From positions 15,491,480 through 15,555,479 of the forward strand of contig CM051034.1 in NCBI GenBank assembly GCA_027627225.1: a stretch of 64,000 bases of DNA. Direction: 5' to 3'. The stretch is from Congeria kusceri. Lineage: Eukaryota > Mollusca > Bivalvia > Myida > Dreissenidae. The notes under the pieces are model-generated. The model worked only from the letters and a program-made list of their open reading frames with translations. It searched no databases and was not told the DNA's origin. The translations under genes and the position numbers were made by a program. Below, in pieces: positions 34,901-46,437 of the stretch. Position 1 is the first letter of the stretch. The number at the start of each line of letters is the position of its first letter.

Positions 34901-37509
34901 CTATTCCCATTTCGTTTGGAATTTCAAAGAAGAGTTTGTCTTGCTTACTACATCAAATTGATCGTGTACTAGACTCATAATGTCGCAGTCGGATACAACG
35001 TTTGCATTGTCACCTTGGAGGATGAACACAAATGAGTCTACAATCTCCACCTCCGTTTTGCGACAACTAGCACTTTTCAAACTGTTGATGAACTGAAGCC
35101 AGCCATTTTTATCAAACAGTACGTCATGCAGAAAGATTTCCACAAGACTTGCCCTATGACTGAATATTAGACCATTGTATTTGAATCCAAACAAGGACAG
35201 ATATTTCAAAAGATGCAATTGTGGCATCAAATCACGTAGAGCAACGTAGTCGTCTTGGCTCCAACTGAACGGCCCTGGACCAATAGCAAGAGATACCACA
35301 TGGTTGGTCGGAACGTTCAAACAACGCCACATCGAGCTTACGTTTTTCGTCTTGCCACTTATGCCCACATATTGCACAGAGATCGGTATATTTATAGCTT
35401 CAGCAAACACATCGCCTACCTTCAAATGTGTCAGTTCCGAATTTTTCCGCAATTCGACTTCGTATGTACATTTCGCCGTGTTACGTTCATGATCCACACA
35501 GCGAAATTTTTCAAGGTGCACTTCAAGAAGCTTTGCTTTCGACCGGATAACGTTTAACATTTGCCCAATCTTATGGTGTTTGTCATGAACGCTCAGTGAA
35601 AGGAACTGCAGACAAGGGAGCGTAGTCAGGCATAATGGGATATTGTTGTTGTCTTCAAACGGCGTTAAGCTGATGCTTAACGAGTGTAAGAGTTGAAATT
35701 TATTTTGTCTCACCAAATATAAAATATCTGAGCAACTTTCGTCTAGGTGCAGGCGTACCAGTGTTTCTGCTTTCGCAATTAGAGTCTTCACACCATCTGT
35801 TCGAGCACTGACGGGCACATCGACATAAACTGATTTAACAGCATGGGGCCCTTGTCTTGAAGCAAGAGAAATCAGCAAGTCATCTACTTTATCTGTGACC
35901 AGAACATCAGACAGATAAATTGCAAAAGGATCTTTCTGCGCAACACAATACGGTATACCATAAGCTGTAGCTACTACAGATTGCTTTGCAACAGAAAAGT
36001 GTTTGTTGTTAAAAGCTTCTTTGTAACATCTGAGCTGCAATTTTTGAGTCATCTTGACAATTTTATATGTGGATATGCGCCGCTCTATACCAAAACCATA
36101 TCTTTCATCCAGACTGTGACGGAATGCTGAAATTTCCGCTGATTGTGAGGCAACGTCTGCTATGTGTTTTGAGAGTTGTCGTGTGTGTTCTGGCATCAAT
36201 CCACACAAAAATATAAAAACGTCCGAGAAATCGAGAATCCGCCGATACGTTAATGTGTAATCCAATAATTTCGAAAGCCGTTGTTCTTTTGAATTGCCGG
36301 ACGCGACGAAAGTAGCAGCCAAAAAGTCTTGTATGCCTTTGTGATAGAATTTAACGTACGAATCGCCTTTTACCTGGGCGCCATACCTCCGTGAAATGAC
36401 CAATAAACCAGTCCTTAAACAGCATTGTAGAATGTCATTGCCCAGAAGTCCCGCCAGTGCTTTCTCGGATATCGATGGACCATGACCACTTAACAAGCAG
36501 TCAAATGCTAAACTAGATAGACTGACAATTATGTGTGTGGCATCCTTGGATATACCGTACCCATAAAATATTGATGGAAGCCTTTCGTTCAACTTTTGAC
36601 GCCTTACATTTTCTTGTGCGTTTTCGATTTCAAGTTTGGATAAAATAAACAATATAATACGGACATAAATATCAACTCTGGATTGTCCCACGGTTTTGTC
36701 TTGGTACCAACTGAAAACTAAGAACGTCAGCACCATTGGAACTTCATTAATGTGTTGTTTTTTCAAATCGTCTTGACATCGATTGACGCTTCGTTTGTCT
36801 CTGTCCTCACAAACGTGTATCGCAATATTCTCAACAAGCTGTCTGACGCTATTTTCACACAGTTCTTTAATTTCATACAAACAGTCGTTGCTTTTCAAGG
36901 GAATCACGTCAATCTCAGAGTGTCGAAGTGTCATCATTGTAACACAGTTGTTCAAATGATTTCGGTTAGGCAGCTTTCCAGGATTTGACATTTGCCATTC
37001 CTCGAAATCATCCAAGACGAGCAATACTCTTTGAGGATTCTTCAACAAATACTCCATTAAGTACTCGTAATATCTATGGTTTTCATTGAAAAGCTGCTTT
37101 TTAATCATGTCTGCAATTGATCCTTCTTTTTCCAAGGATATGAACAAGATTAAGTCAAAAGTGTTTGAAAGGTACAGATCATCCGAACATTGAGAAGATC
37201 CATCGTGTTTGCCGCGGATTTCCTGACACCAGTGATCAACCATGTGAAGACAAAATGTTGTCTTTCCTCGACCAGAGGAACCAATCAAGTATACATTTCT
37301 CGGGGTTTTACCGAAGAATTCCCGGTACGTGGTCACTCTCTGGTATTCGTCACCGCCCTCAGCACACGCAAATCCGTAACGGCGTTTCACATTTACTATG
37401 TTAGAATCCACGTAAACTCTGTTCACATTGACGGTCTGTGAGACAATCTGCAAAACTTTAATTTCATTTTGCCTCTCGTAAAGATTAAGTAAAAAGCTCT
37501 GGACGTCAT
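34901..37509 (-). CDS. HEPN-NACHT gene, coding exon 2 (NACHT and C-terminal repeats)
   Basis: One long exon of 2609 bases begins after TCTGTCTTTGCAG with (G)ATGACGTCCAG and reads DDVQSFLLNLYERQNEIKVL to SLKFQTKWE and TAG. The frame upstream of the acceptor stays open to 37588 only by chance and would need a TTG start. The same acceptor is kept in the pseudogene at 46515. Confidence 0.88.
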
Positions 37510-38591
37510 CTGCAAAGACAGAAAAGACAGCATAAAAATTCCACATGGGACGGGAACGTACTTTGTAGCTCCCAAGCCTATAGTACAATACATGTAATTA
37601 CAAAGAACCAGAATCCATGCATGTTGAAACAGATAACAACGAATAATGTCCCAAATAGTAGTCATATTAATACAACAATTTAGAGTATTATTAACCTCCT
37701 TTTCACAAAATATCAGCAAAATAATTAAACAAGCAACGAAAGACAAAAGAACACTTTATTTAAGGACAGACCCCATAACCAAGAAGGTTTACGCTCTCGA
37801 ACTAATTATTAACTCAAAATACTGACCAATTAACTGATTTAATTGGTCGTTACAATTGAGCTTTTATCGATGTTGTTATAGATAAGACTAAGACTATGTT
37901 TAATTTGAAGATTATGCGTTGTCGTGGACATCTGTATATCCAGCTAATGTCAAAATGTACCTAGGCTTTTGTGCTCAGAAGGGGGTGGCCCTTTTTCGGT
38001 TACTTCCGGTTCTGCTACCATTTGAAGCTTATCCAGTATCTGCTCTAGACACGACATCACTGCTTCACCATCAACGGATATTTGTCGATTCATTACATCT
38101 TTGATTGATTGTGAAATTTTGTCCTTAAACTGTTGATCATTTATATGGCTCAGAAGTATGTTTGCTGTCTTCGAGAAATCCCTTTTATAAGTCAGAAACT
38201 CTCGCTCATCTAGATTTGGCTCTGCCAAATGCGCAATTTTATTTCGCATTTCAACAAATGCATTTACAGCCAGTTGCTCTTTGGTAGGTAGCTGACAACA
38301 ATTTCGTAACAACACAGCGACCAAAGAAATATCCCATTCTTCTATATTCGGCTGTTGTGGTGCCCGTGGAAAGAGTAAGTCTGCTTGAGATTTAGGTATG
38401 ATACGTTGTCCTGTCAATCTCTTCAGCAATTTTTCATTTATGCTTAGAAACTGTCGAAGATCCTGACATCCTGTCAGTTGAAAGCAGTCGACTAGCAGCC
38501 GCTTACATATTGAATTAGCAACTGAGAACAGCTTGAGCGACCTTGCCAAATTCTCCGTGCCTTTATCTTGATCTGATACTATTGTGGCCAT
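34901..38591 (-). CDS. HEPN-NACHT protein with LRR-like C-terminus (NLR-like), two exons
   Basis: Joining 38591-37961 to 37509-34901 gives 1079 aa in one frame. Residues 1-210 match the DZIP3-like HEPN domain of animal proteins, with the HEPN motif R116-N-x3-H121 (MRNKIAH). Residues about 280-560 form a NACHT ATPase: Walker A GSSGRGKTT (287-295) and a Walker B-like RVLLVLDDFEEW (371-382). The rest is leucine-rich and irregularly repeated, like a diverged LRR solenoid. The architecture matches the expanded NLR-like families of bivalves. Such proteins are thought to sense infection or stress by oligomerising through NACHT; HEPN domains with Rx4H are often RNases, so an RNA-cleaving output is possible but inferred. 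The 451-base intron is phase 1, donor CTAG|GTACAT, acceptor TCTTTGCAG. A likely untranslated exon ends at 38879. An inactivated head-to-head paralogue lies at 44907-49082. Confidence 0.85.
37961..38591 (-). CDS. HEPN-NACHT gene, coding exon 1 (HEPN domain)
   Basis: ATG at 38591-38589 (MATIVSDQDKGTENLARSLK) follows an acceptor-like GGTTTTAACAG seven bases upstream. It encodes 210 residues ending ...SEHKSL. The unspliced frame would stop at 37950, eleven bases into the intron, which supports splicing here. HEPN residues R116, N117 and H121 are intact. Confidence 0.85.
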
Positions 38592-38876
38592 GTTGAAACT
38601 GTTAAAACCAACAGTTACTATAATACAACTTTAAAAATGTGTATTGAATACAAAACAAGATTGTTTTGATGTCAAAATGGAACATAACCCAGATAACGCT
38701 TATGTAACGTATAGTCAAAGACATATATTGATTATTTTACTTTTCATTATTTTGGTACCAAACACTTGTAACGCAATGGATATCAAATATACGTATGTAC
38801 CATTAGTCACATAGAATATAGAATGAGCTATTATAACAATACATAACGTTTGCTGAACATAGTTTTACAGACACTT

Positions 38877-38915
38877 ACCTTGTCCCACATCCATATTAAC
38901 GCGTCCTATTAAATA
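38877..38915 (-). promoter_or_regulatory. Candidate 5' untranslated exon end and splice donor of the HEPN-NACHT gene
   Basis: On the minus strand ATGGATGTGGGACAAG is followed by GTAAGTG (donor at 38878-38877). Splicing to the acceptor just before the 38591 ATG would place this small ATG out of frame with the protein, so it would be 5' UTR or a short upstream ORF. The 5' limit is unknown. Confidence 0.45.
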
Positions 38916-39093
38916 ATACGTGTAATTAACTTGTGATATTCACGATACATTTGTTTATATATCTCTATGTTTGATTGCTCGTTATCAATATGCTATCTGT
39001 TGCGCAAACATTACTTTGATTAAAACGAAAGAGAACTGTGTTGTATAATTATGTCTGATGAGAAAAGAGAATATAGAAATACTGTGTAAAATA

Positions 39094-39709
39094 TGGCGTA
39101 CCCTTAAGGTCAAAAGTACATATACGCCTGCTAGCTAAATATAGATGTAACTGTAGTTATAAAATTGTAACCGCAGTTACAATTTTATGACTGCAGTTAT
39201 AAATTTGTAACGGCAGTTACATTTACAAATATAACTGAAGTAATAATTTATATCAACAGTCATAAAATATGGCAACCGTCATAAAATTATAACCGCGGTT
39301 ACATTTTTCTGACCAAATGCTAAACTTAAGCTCTAACTCTGTTTGGCGAATTAAATCACGTCTTATTAAATGCCTTCTTGTCCAAATTGCATTTATTTAT
39401 TTAAATATGAATTTTTAAATTGTAAAAACAATTTAAAGATACATATTTTATAAATAAATGATTCGGAAAAAAAGTGTAACTGCAGTTACAATTTTATGAC
39501 AACTGTCACATTTTTTTACTATTGGTATAAATTGTAACTGCAGTTATGTCTGTAAAATGTAACTGCTGTTACAAATGTATGGCTGCAGTCATACATTTGT
39601 AACTGCGGTCAGTCATACATTTGTAACTGCGATTACAATTTTATAACAACAGTTACATCTATATTTAGCTGCTGTGCATATATGTACTTTTGACCCTATG
39701 GGTACGCCG
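39094..39709. mobile_element. TA-flanked foldback element made of GTAACTGCAGTTAC palindromes
   Basis: Long inverted ends, about 80 bases each, read TGGCGTACCC or CGGCGTACCC, then GTCAAAAGTACATATA and AGCTAAATATAGATGTAACT. TA flanks both sides (39092-39093 and 39710-39711). The interior is packed with self-complementary units such as TGTAACTGCAGTTACAATTT, tandem and degenerate, interrupted near 39310-39470. No ORF. Non-autonomous Tc1/mariner-type element by target site (inference). Confidence 0.7.
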
Positions 39710-40254
39710 TAGTAATATTCTATCCATGTTCAATAATTAATAAACGTCACTAAGCCGTTGATTTACATTAAAGATGTACTTGTAAACAGCCAGTCACACC
39801 ACTGTGTATCAAGTCAAGTTAAATGACAATAATACGACGCAATTACAACACGACAACGCTACTTTAACAGTAAACGTAAATAACCCTTTAAAATAAATCA
39901 TCATGCGATTAAGAAGTAAACGAACAATTATAAGCGAATATAGTTTAAAGTTTGAACAACACATTTTGTAAGTTTTGGTACAAAGAAAAACAACTCGCAT
40001 TGTCATAAATTTAAACGTCTCAAAACCAAATCGGTTGTAAACAAGTCTTGTCGGTCCTTAAATATAAACGCCCCAACACATTTCGACCACATGTCAGAAC
40101 GTTCCAAACAACCTCCTCGCAGAGATTTAACTGTGTCTGAGTATAGCTCGTTTAAATCCCTGTCGGCATAAAGTTCGACGTGACCATAGGCAAACAATGG
40201 GCGCGAAATAAAATCGCGGACAAGCACATGATAAAAACGTGGACAACGTAACAT

Positions 40255-40470
40255 CCGTGCGTTGTTATGTTTACGTTTTTATTTATTTATTTTTGGTTTT
40301 TCATTTTAACTCTTAATATATATATATACATGGACCAATAATGCAATATGTCTGTGTCATTGTTATAAAATAATAATGATACAATTGCAATTTTGTAAAA
40401 AAAATAAATCTTCAATCTCCTCATAATCGTCTCCGGTGAAAACTTCCAAATCTGTAAGTTTTTAACTCGT
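40255..40470. other. AT-rich spacer between inverted HEPN-NACHT copies
   Basis: Includes a short TATATATA run near 40316 and the lead-in to the 60-base minisatellite. No gene supported. Confidence 0.4.
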
Positions 40471-40644
40471 GGTGGCAGTGGTAACTGAAAAGAGTACCAA
40501 TGGGGAAGTAACCACTGCGAGAAGTTTGGTAGTTGCAGTGGTAACTGAGAAGAGTACCAATGGGGAAGTAACCACTGCGAGGAGTTTGGTGGTTGCAGTG
40601 GTAACTGAGAAGAGTACCAATGGGGAAGTAACCACTGCGAGGAG
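40471..40644. repeat. 60-base minisatellite, 2.9 copies
   Basis: Unit: GGTGGCAGTGGTAACTGAAA, then AGAGTACCAATGGGGAAGTA and ACCACTGCGAGAAGTTTGGT. Copies are in exact 60-base register with only a few substitutions. Because 60 is a multiple of three, frames stay open on both strands (AVVTEKSTNGEVTTARSLVV forward), but there is no evidence of a gene. Confidence 0.9.
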
Positions 40645-40778
40645 TCAAATATCGGTATTCAAATGCACTCTACGGCAATAGCTAAACTGACCATGTGTTT
40701 GTTAAACATACAATGGTTGCATTAAAATACATAAAATCTATCTATTCCGAATATTTTACAACTGAACTACATAATAAA

Positions 40779-41656
40779 CAAGAGCTATCAGAGGACAGCT
40801 CGCTCGACAATTCAAGTATTTCAGTTGGTTCATATTTTGGATAGTGGAAAGGGCATACATTTGTTAAAATACACAACTTTTAAGTGAAGCCTTGTATAGT
40901 TTATACATTTTTGGAACAAAAACTTAAACCACAAAATCTATGTAAAAAGTGTGCATAACTCTGTCAAAATACAAAACGGAGTTATGGGTAATGTTGCCCC
41001 TGATACTAGAGTTGATTACAAAGGTTTGTTCCAAGTTTCAGGTGAATAACTTAATGTAGTTTTGAAGTTACTAAACGTTTGAATATAAACTTTAAACAGA
41101 AAATTTATGTAAAAAGGGGGCATAACTCTGTCAAAATACAAAATAAAATTATGGGTATTGTTGCTCCTGATACTAGAGTTGACGACAAAGGTTAGTTCCA
41201 AGTTTCAAGTGAAAATCTTATGTAGTATTGAAGTTAGAAAACTTTTGAATATAAACTTTAACCAGAAAATCTATGTGAAAAAGGGGCATACAAAAAGAGT
41301 TATGGGGAATGTTGCCCCTGATACTGGAGTTGATGACAAAGGTTAGTTCCAAGTTATAAGTGAATAACGTATGTAGTTTTCAAGTAACAAAACTTTTGAA
41401 TATAAACTTTAACCATAAAATCTAAGTGAAAAAGGGGCATAACTCTGTCAAAATACCAAATAGAGTTATGGAAAATGTTGCCCCGGATACTGGAGTTGAT
41501 GACAAGAGTATATTCCAAGTTTCAAGTGAATAACTATGTAGTTTTGAAGTAACAAGACTTTTAAATAAAAACTTTAGCCAATTCTGACGCGGACGCCGAC
41601 GCAGAGGCCGGGGTTAGTAAGATAGCTCACCTATTTTTCGAATAGTCGAGCTAAAA
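40779..41656. mobile_element. Internally tandem element with AGCTCG-CTCGAC ends
   Basis: Left end AGCTATCAGAGGACAGCTCG, then CTCGACAATTC; the right end read inversely gives TTTTAGCTCGACTATTCG. Inside are four units of about 150 bases with GCATAACTCTGTCAAAATAC, GTTATGGGTAATGTTGCCCC and TTCCAAGTTTCAAGTGAATA, then a GACGCGGACGCCGACGCAGA tail. The style is that of bivalve non-autonomous repeats. Confidence 0.6.
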
Positions 41657-41819
41657 ATACACTTTTGGTACAATTATAATCTATGTGATATGGAGAGATC
41701 TATAAAAGGTACATGGTGCTGCTGAAAAGGTGCAATGGGGAAAGCTGGTCCAATGTTTTAAAATGTTATACTAATTTGGTAAATTCCAGGTTTTATCAGT
41801 AAAATTATTATTGTTAAGT

Positions 41820-42635
41820 TTTTTTAAACAGGTTTAGCGTCCCATGATTTTTCGAAACCTACCAACCAGGCAGCAAAAAAAAAACAACAAAAAACGAGTT
41901 GATAAAAAAGAATGTTTTTGTTTCCTTGCAAAATTAATTTATATCATATTCATATTGGGAACCTCTTTAACAGAGTATTTTAACTGTATAAATAGACTAG
42001 TTACACACTATTTTTTACATATACATGTATTGGTAAAAACACATACATTAAGTCTCCTTTTTTTCAAGATCAGTCTGATGTTAGTCATATCATATAGCTA
42101 TTGACAAACCCTGAAATTCACACCAAATAATATATAGTTACTAACATCTTCATAATCATAGACAAATGTTTTCCTGTATCATAAATTAAATTCTATGTGG
42201 AAAAAAAGAAAGTATGTCCTTAAAAGGACAATACAAAATAGTAATAAGACAAAATATACCAATTCAAAATGTTCGAGATATATTTGTAGGTAACTTACTG
42301 ACAAAATGCAAGATTCCAAATCAGATTTGTGGAATGTCATTAACTTACTATAAAGGATACACATACCCAAATGCAAGATTTCCAGCAACAATATTCATTC
42401 AAAAATAAAATATAACTTGAACTAAGATCCATTACTTATACTTTTTGCAATGTCATTCATTAAATGAGATAATGCAATAAAGAAAGCACCCAAAATGTGT
42501 CATTATAGGCATATTTAATCGCTTTCCAACTCGATGTTTCACTTGTCAAAAATGTTTGTTTATTCGTTCAGACATCCAAAAATCTACCAGCCACGGGACG
42601 CTAAACATAGAATCAAATTGGTATGGCCTTGCCAT
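41820..42635. mobile_element. Second, longer copy of the element at 743-1117
   Basis: Left blocks TTTAGCGTCCC and TCGAAACCTACCAACCAGGC; right blocks ACCAGCCACGGGACGCTAAA, CATAGAATCAAATTGGTATG and GCC. These match the family at 743-1117 in opposite orientation. The ORFs inside are not supported as genes. Confidence 0.45.
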
Positions 42636-42829
42636 TGAATATTTACCAGCATATACTGACATATTTGCATAAGATATTCATAATTTATGTTATGACCAAC
42701 TCGGAGGGGCAGGATGGGTAGGCAGAGTGAGCCAAAATGAAGCAGGGTGCAGCACCATGCTATTTCACTCTAGATATTTTCCTAACGTTCGTTGACATAT
42801 TACCGATATAGAGGCTGTCCACTTAAGGT

Positions 42830-43380
42830 ACTTACTAAATATGAGTTTTAACCTTTATCGTACGCCATACACTTCGTGGTGAGAGTTTTGCTTCGGTCCC
42901 ATCGTAGACAAAGTCTCGGGAATTCATGCTCTCAAATATACAGAGACGCGTCATTTCTCATGAAATAAACTTAAGTGGATCTTTCACAACAATCAGATGT
43001 CTATCAATTTATCCAAACCCAAAGTAAATGGGTTGAGGCCGGTTTAATAAACACAGCGTGTCTAACATACCGATTGGCGAACGTTTTTACTTGTCATAAT
43101 ATTTCCAATAACAGCTAGCCCAGTCGTATTTGTAATGCACAGAATGATATTATAAAACGTATTAAATATACATGAAATGACTCTACTCAACTACCTTATC
43201 AAGTTTGTTATAAGCGACGCAACTCAATCTTCATTTGAATGTATTTATTTACGGCGATTTCCTTCCCTTCAAGCTATTGAGAGCTGTTATACAATTTCAA
43301 TATGAAATATTAAATACGTGTTTGCCGTTCTTTTCTAATACTGTACAGTGTATTATTGAGACAACGTGAATACGTATTAT
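42830..43380 (+). repeat. Sequence shared with 32760-33280
   Basis: Same ordered blocks as the partner, in direct orientation, 1.5-2 kb upstream of the HEPN-NACHT pseudogene. A diverged B-box-like TTGCTTCGGTCCC is near 42889. Confidence 0.5.
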
Positions 43381-44906
43381 CATATAAATGTATCCAGCTC
43401 TATAAACCCAATTCGATTTCATGCAACAGGTGAATCTTATATTTTAAGAGATAAACCCCTAATCTGAATTAAAATCGGGCTAATATTGAATCAGCCTAAC
43501 TTTGAAGTATCGCGGTTGTGGCCATATAAGTTTTGGACCAAATTGGTAACCGAAGTGGTTTGGGACCAATATGTTTTGGGACTACCATATATACGATTGG
43601 AACCGAATTAATTTAGGGGCGTTATATTACATATTGGCGTAATCGACTCGTTAAACAATGACGAATCAACACAGCCAAGAAAGATCCCCTCACCCCCATA
43701 CCCCATCTTATTTTTATTGCATTTTTGGCATATTTACATTTTTCATCTCTGGAAAAAATGTATAGGCACGTGACTATAGTGCCTAAAGGAAGCTACGCCC
43801 CTGCAGAAGAAAGTTGATATCACGCGAGCAGACATAGATAAATTATGAACATTATTATCTTATATATTACAAGCTAATTACGTTATTATAGTATTGCTGT
43901 GTGACACGGTAAGTGTCAATATAATTCTTTAATATAAACATGTACGCTTATAATTCGTTCAACGTTCAAGACTGCATAAATTAGGTAAACATTATGTTAC
44001 ACGTTCTTTAAGCACACTTGGATACACAGTGATCAAGTATGGAAACGTTAATTGGGCACCGGAATGTTTAATTAATGTCGTACGGACTGAGTTGTTAGAT
44101 GTTGTAATTACAACGGGGGATAAAGTAAAGAGTTATTGCCTTTTGTGTGGTTGTTTTCAAAGTTTGACTACTTATATCAACATGCTATTTTAATAGATAA
44201 TCCTCGTTACAGCTACGCAGCCACATATTTTTGCTCGCCATATTTATTTTTAGGACGGTCGCGCATCTTAACTATTCGAATATTTGTACCATGTCAATAT
44301 AATAAACGGTAGTGCGTTATTAATCACTACCAGCTCTTGACGAAAACAATTATGCCACACAGTGAGTTGCTTTATGTACACACATGTAAATGATTTTAAA
44401 ACCGTAAGGTTTTATTTTGCTTATTTCTGCGTAGTAATTCAGCCTGTATATAACACGAACTATACAATCCTCTGCACAATTAACGTTTCCATACTAAAGG
44501 GTGAGGTATCGTGGTTACTTCAGCGTGCTGCTTCCGTCGTTCCTCGTACGTCGTTCGTTATAAGCACTCAAACCGCTGGGTGGATTTCAAACATACTTTG
44601 GCAGGAATGTTCCTGTTGTGGTTACCAAATTCCGTCAGTAAAAGGGAATATCTGGAAGTCTCTATTTGCCATCGTTGTACTTGTCTGTGTATTTCTGTCT
44701 GTGTATATATCTCATATGAGCGACTAGAGCTACCTTGGTCCTCTTGTAATACCAAAAATGAAATTATCATAATAAAAATATATAATGACAACGCGGTATA
44801 CATCAAACAAAGATATAAACTACTTTGTTTTACAAAACAAGCTTGTTTTTGAATTGGATATTTATGTACCGCTACTTTTTTATTGCAGTATATATAACAT
44901 TTCAAA
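43381..44906. other. Upstream region of the pseudogene
   Basis: No supported gene. Overlapping frames at 44362-44852 on both strands have no recognisable domains and mostly lack consistent codon bias. Just before the pseudogene start, TTTTTTATTGCAG (to 44889) is an acceptor, matching the intact gene's acceptor before its ATG. Confidence 0.4.
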
Positions 44907-45719
44907 ATGGCCACAGCAGTATCAGACCAAGATCAAGGTACGGAGAATTTGGCGAGGTTGCTCAAACTATTCACAGTTGCAAATTTAATATGTAAGCGGC
45001 TGCTTGTTGATCATTTTGGAAAGTCAGGAAGTCAGGATGGTTGCCAGTTTCTAAGTAACAATGAACACGTTCTGAACCGATTGAAAGCACGACATACCCT
45101 GAATAAAAAAACAAATAAACGTTCCCTTACCGCCGGCACCACAGCAGCCGAATATAGAAGAATGGGACATCTCTATAGTCGCTGTTTTGTTACGAAATTG
45201 TTGTCAGCTACCTACCACAGAACAGCATGCAATAAACGCATTTGTTGAAATGCGGAATAAAATAGCTCACATTCCGAAACCGACCCTTGTTAAGGAAAAG
45301 TTTCAGACTTACGAAAGTGAATTCTGGACAACAGCAAACACACTTCTGAACTATATAAATGATCAACAATTTAGTGACGAAATTTCAAAATCCGCAAAAG
45401 ATGTTCTTAGTCGACAGATATCTGTTGATGGTGAAAAAGTGATGTCGCGTCTTAAGCAGATACTGGAGACGTTTCAAGTTGTATCAGAATCGGGGACCAC
45501 GTCTTTTAAGCACGAAAGCCCAAGCAGAACATTATATGAACGCATTACACGGATCCACGGCAATTTTTTTGAAAATGAAAATAATATTTCAGGTGGAATC
45601 ACCGTTTTCATGGTTCAACGTATATATGTGTACTTTAATATAAAAAAAACAAATTAAAAAGTCTATTTGTCTGAATTAAAGTACAATGCCTATAATTATA
45701 TGCACTAGATATTTTGTAG

Positions 45720-45935
45720 CCTTGCCTAATGGTCCTATAACAATACTGTTAAAATGATGTCCCTCGGCAAAAATGGCCCCCGCCAACGGGATTAATTTTT
45801 ACATCTTTAATAAAAAAAACTTCTCTCAATTTACTAGTCTCACTCATATGTCTTTGATATTTTGTCTTTAGCATCGCCTAATTGTCCTTCATCAATATTG
45901 TTAAAATGATGCCCCGCTCCGGGGATCAATTTTTA
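45720..45935. repeat. Two diverged copies of a block of about 135 bases
   Basis: Blocks CTAATGGTCCTATAACAATA / CTAATTGTCCTTCATCAATA, then TGTTAAAATGATG and ATTTTTACAT, recur about 135 bases apart inside the pseudogene intron. Confidence 0.5.
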
Positions 45936-46016
45936 CATGTACTTGATCAGGAAGCGTACTTTAAATTGGTAGGGCGTCTGGCCTTATTGGATCTTTTGTT
46001 TTTATTTTTTAATAAT

Positions 46017-46437
46017 AAGGGATGGGAACAAATATTGGTAAATCGGCCGAATATTTGAATAGAAAAAATTGATTTCGAATATTTGATTTTCATTTATTTT
46101 ATATAACTTACAAAACATCGAATGAACTTCATTTCAGTCAGTTTTCACATATACCGGGGATTACCACAGAAGAATTTCTTCCCTAAATGTGGAAATGCAT
46201 CGTTTTTACAACACATGCGTTTCAATTCCAATTGACAAAATGTTTGTAGGGTTAAGCAGTTTTCGACAGAAGTAAACATGACCCATGATTTGTCAAAATG
46301 ATACATAATAATTACTATCTGGTTGGCCGATTAAGATAATAGAATCTTAATATTATTCACTGTAAGAGTATTTATCATTATTTCAACATAATCTATTAAA
46401 TAATGATTTCAATACTCAGTACTCAGTCCCATCCCTA
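46017..46437. mobile_element. hAT-type MITE in the pseudogene intron
   Basis: The left end reads GGGATGGGAACAAATATTGG; the right end is inverse (AGTCCCATCCCTA). AATATTTGAATA-like subterminal blocks sit inside the left end. TAATAA-rich sequence flanks both sides, but an exact duplication cannot be fixed. Confidence 0.45.

Noticed and set aside
37510..37746. Extension of the NACHT ORF upstream of 37509 and the overlapping 107-codon frame at 37423-37746
   Set aside because: The open frame past the TCTTTGCAG acceptor begins at a TTG and has no counterpart in the pseudogene; it is intron read-through.
40471..40644. CRISPR-like array
   Set aside because: The repeats are contiguous 60-base units without unique spacers, and the genome is animal.
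44362..44914. Overlapping ORFs of 113-121 codons on both strands
   Set aside because: No domains, and the overlapping frames compete. The region is upstream sequence of the pseudogene.
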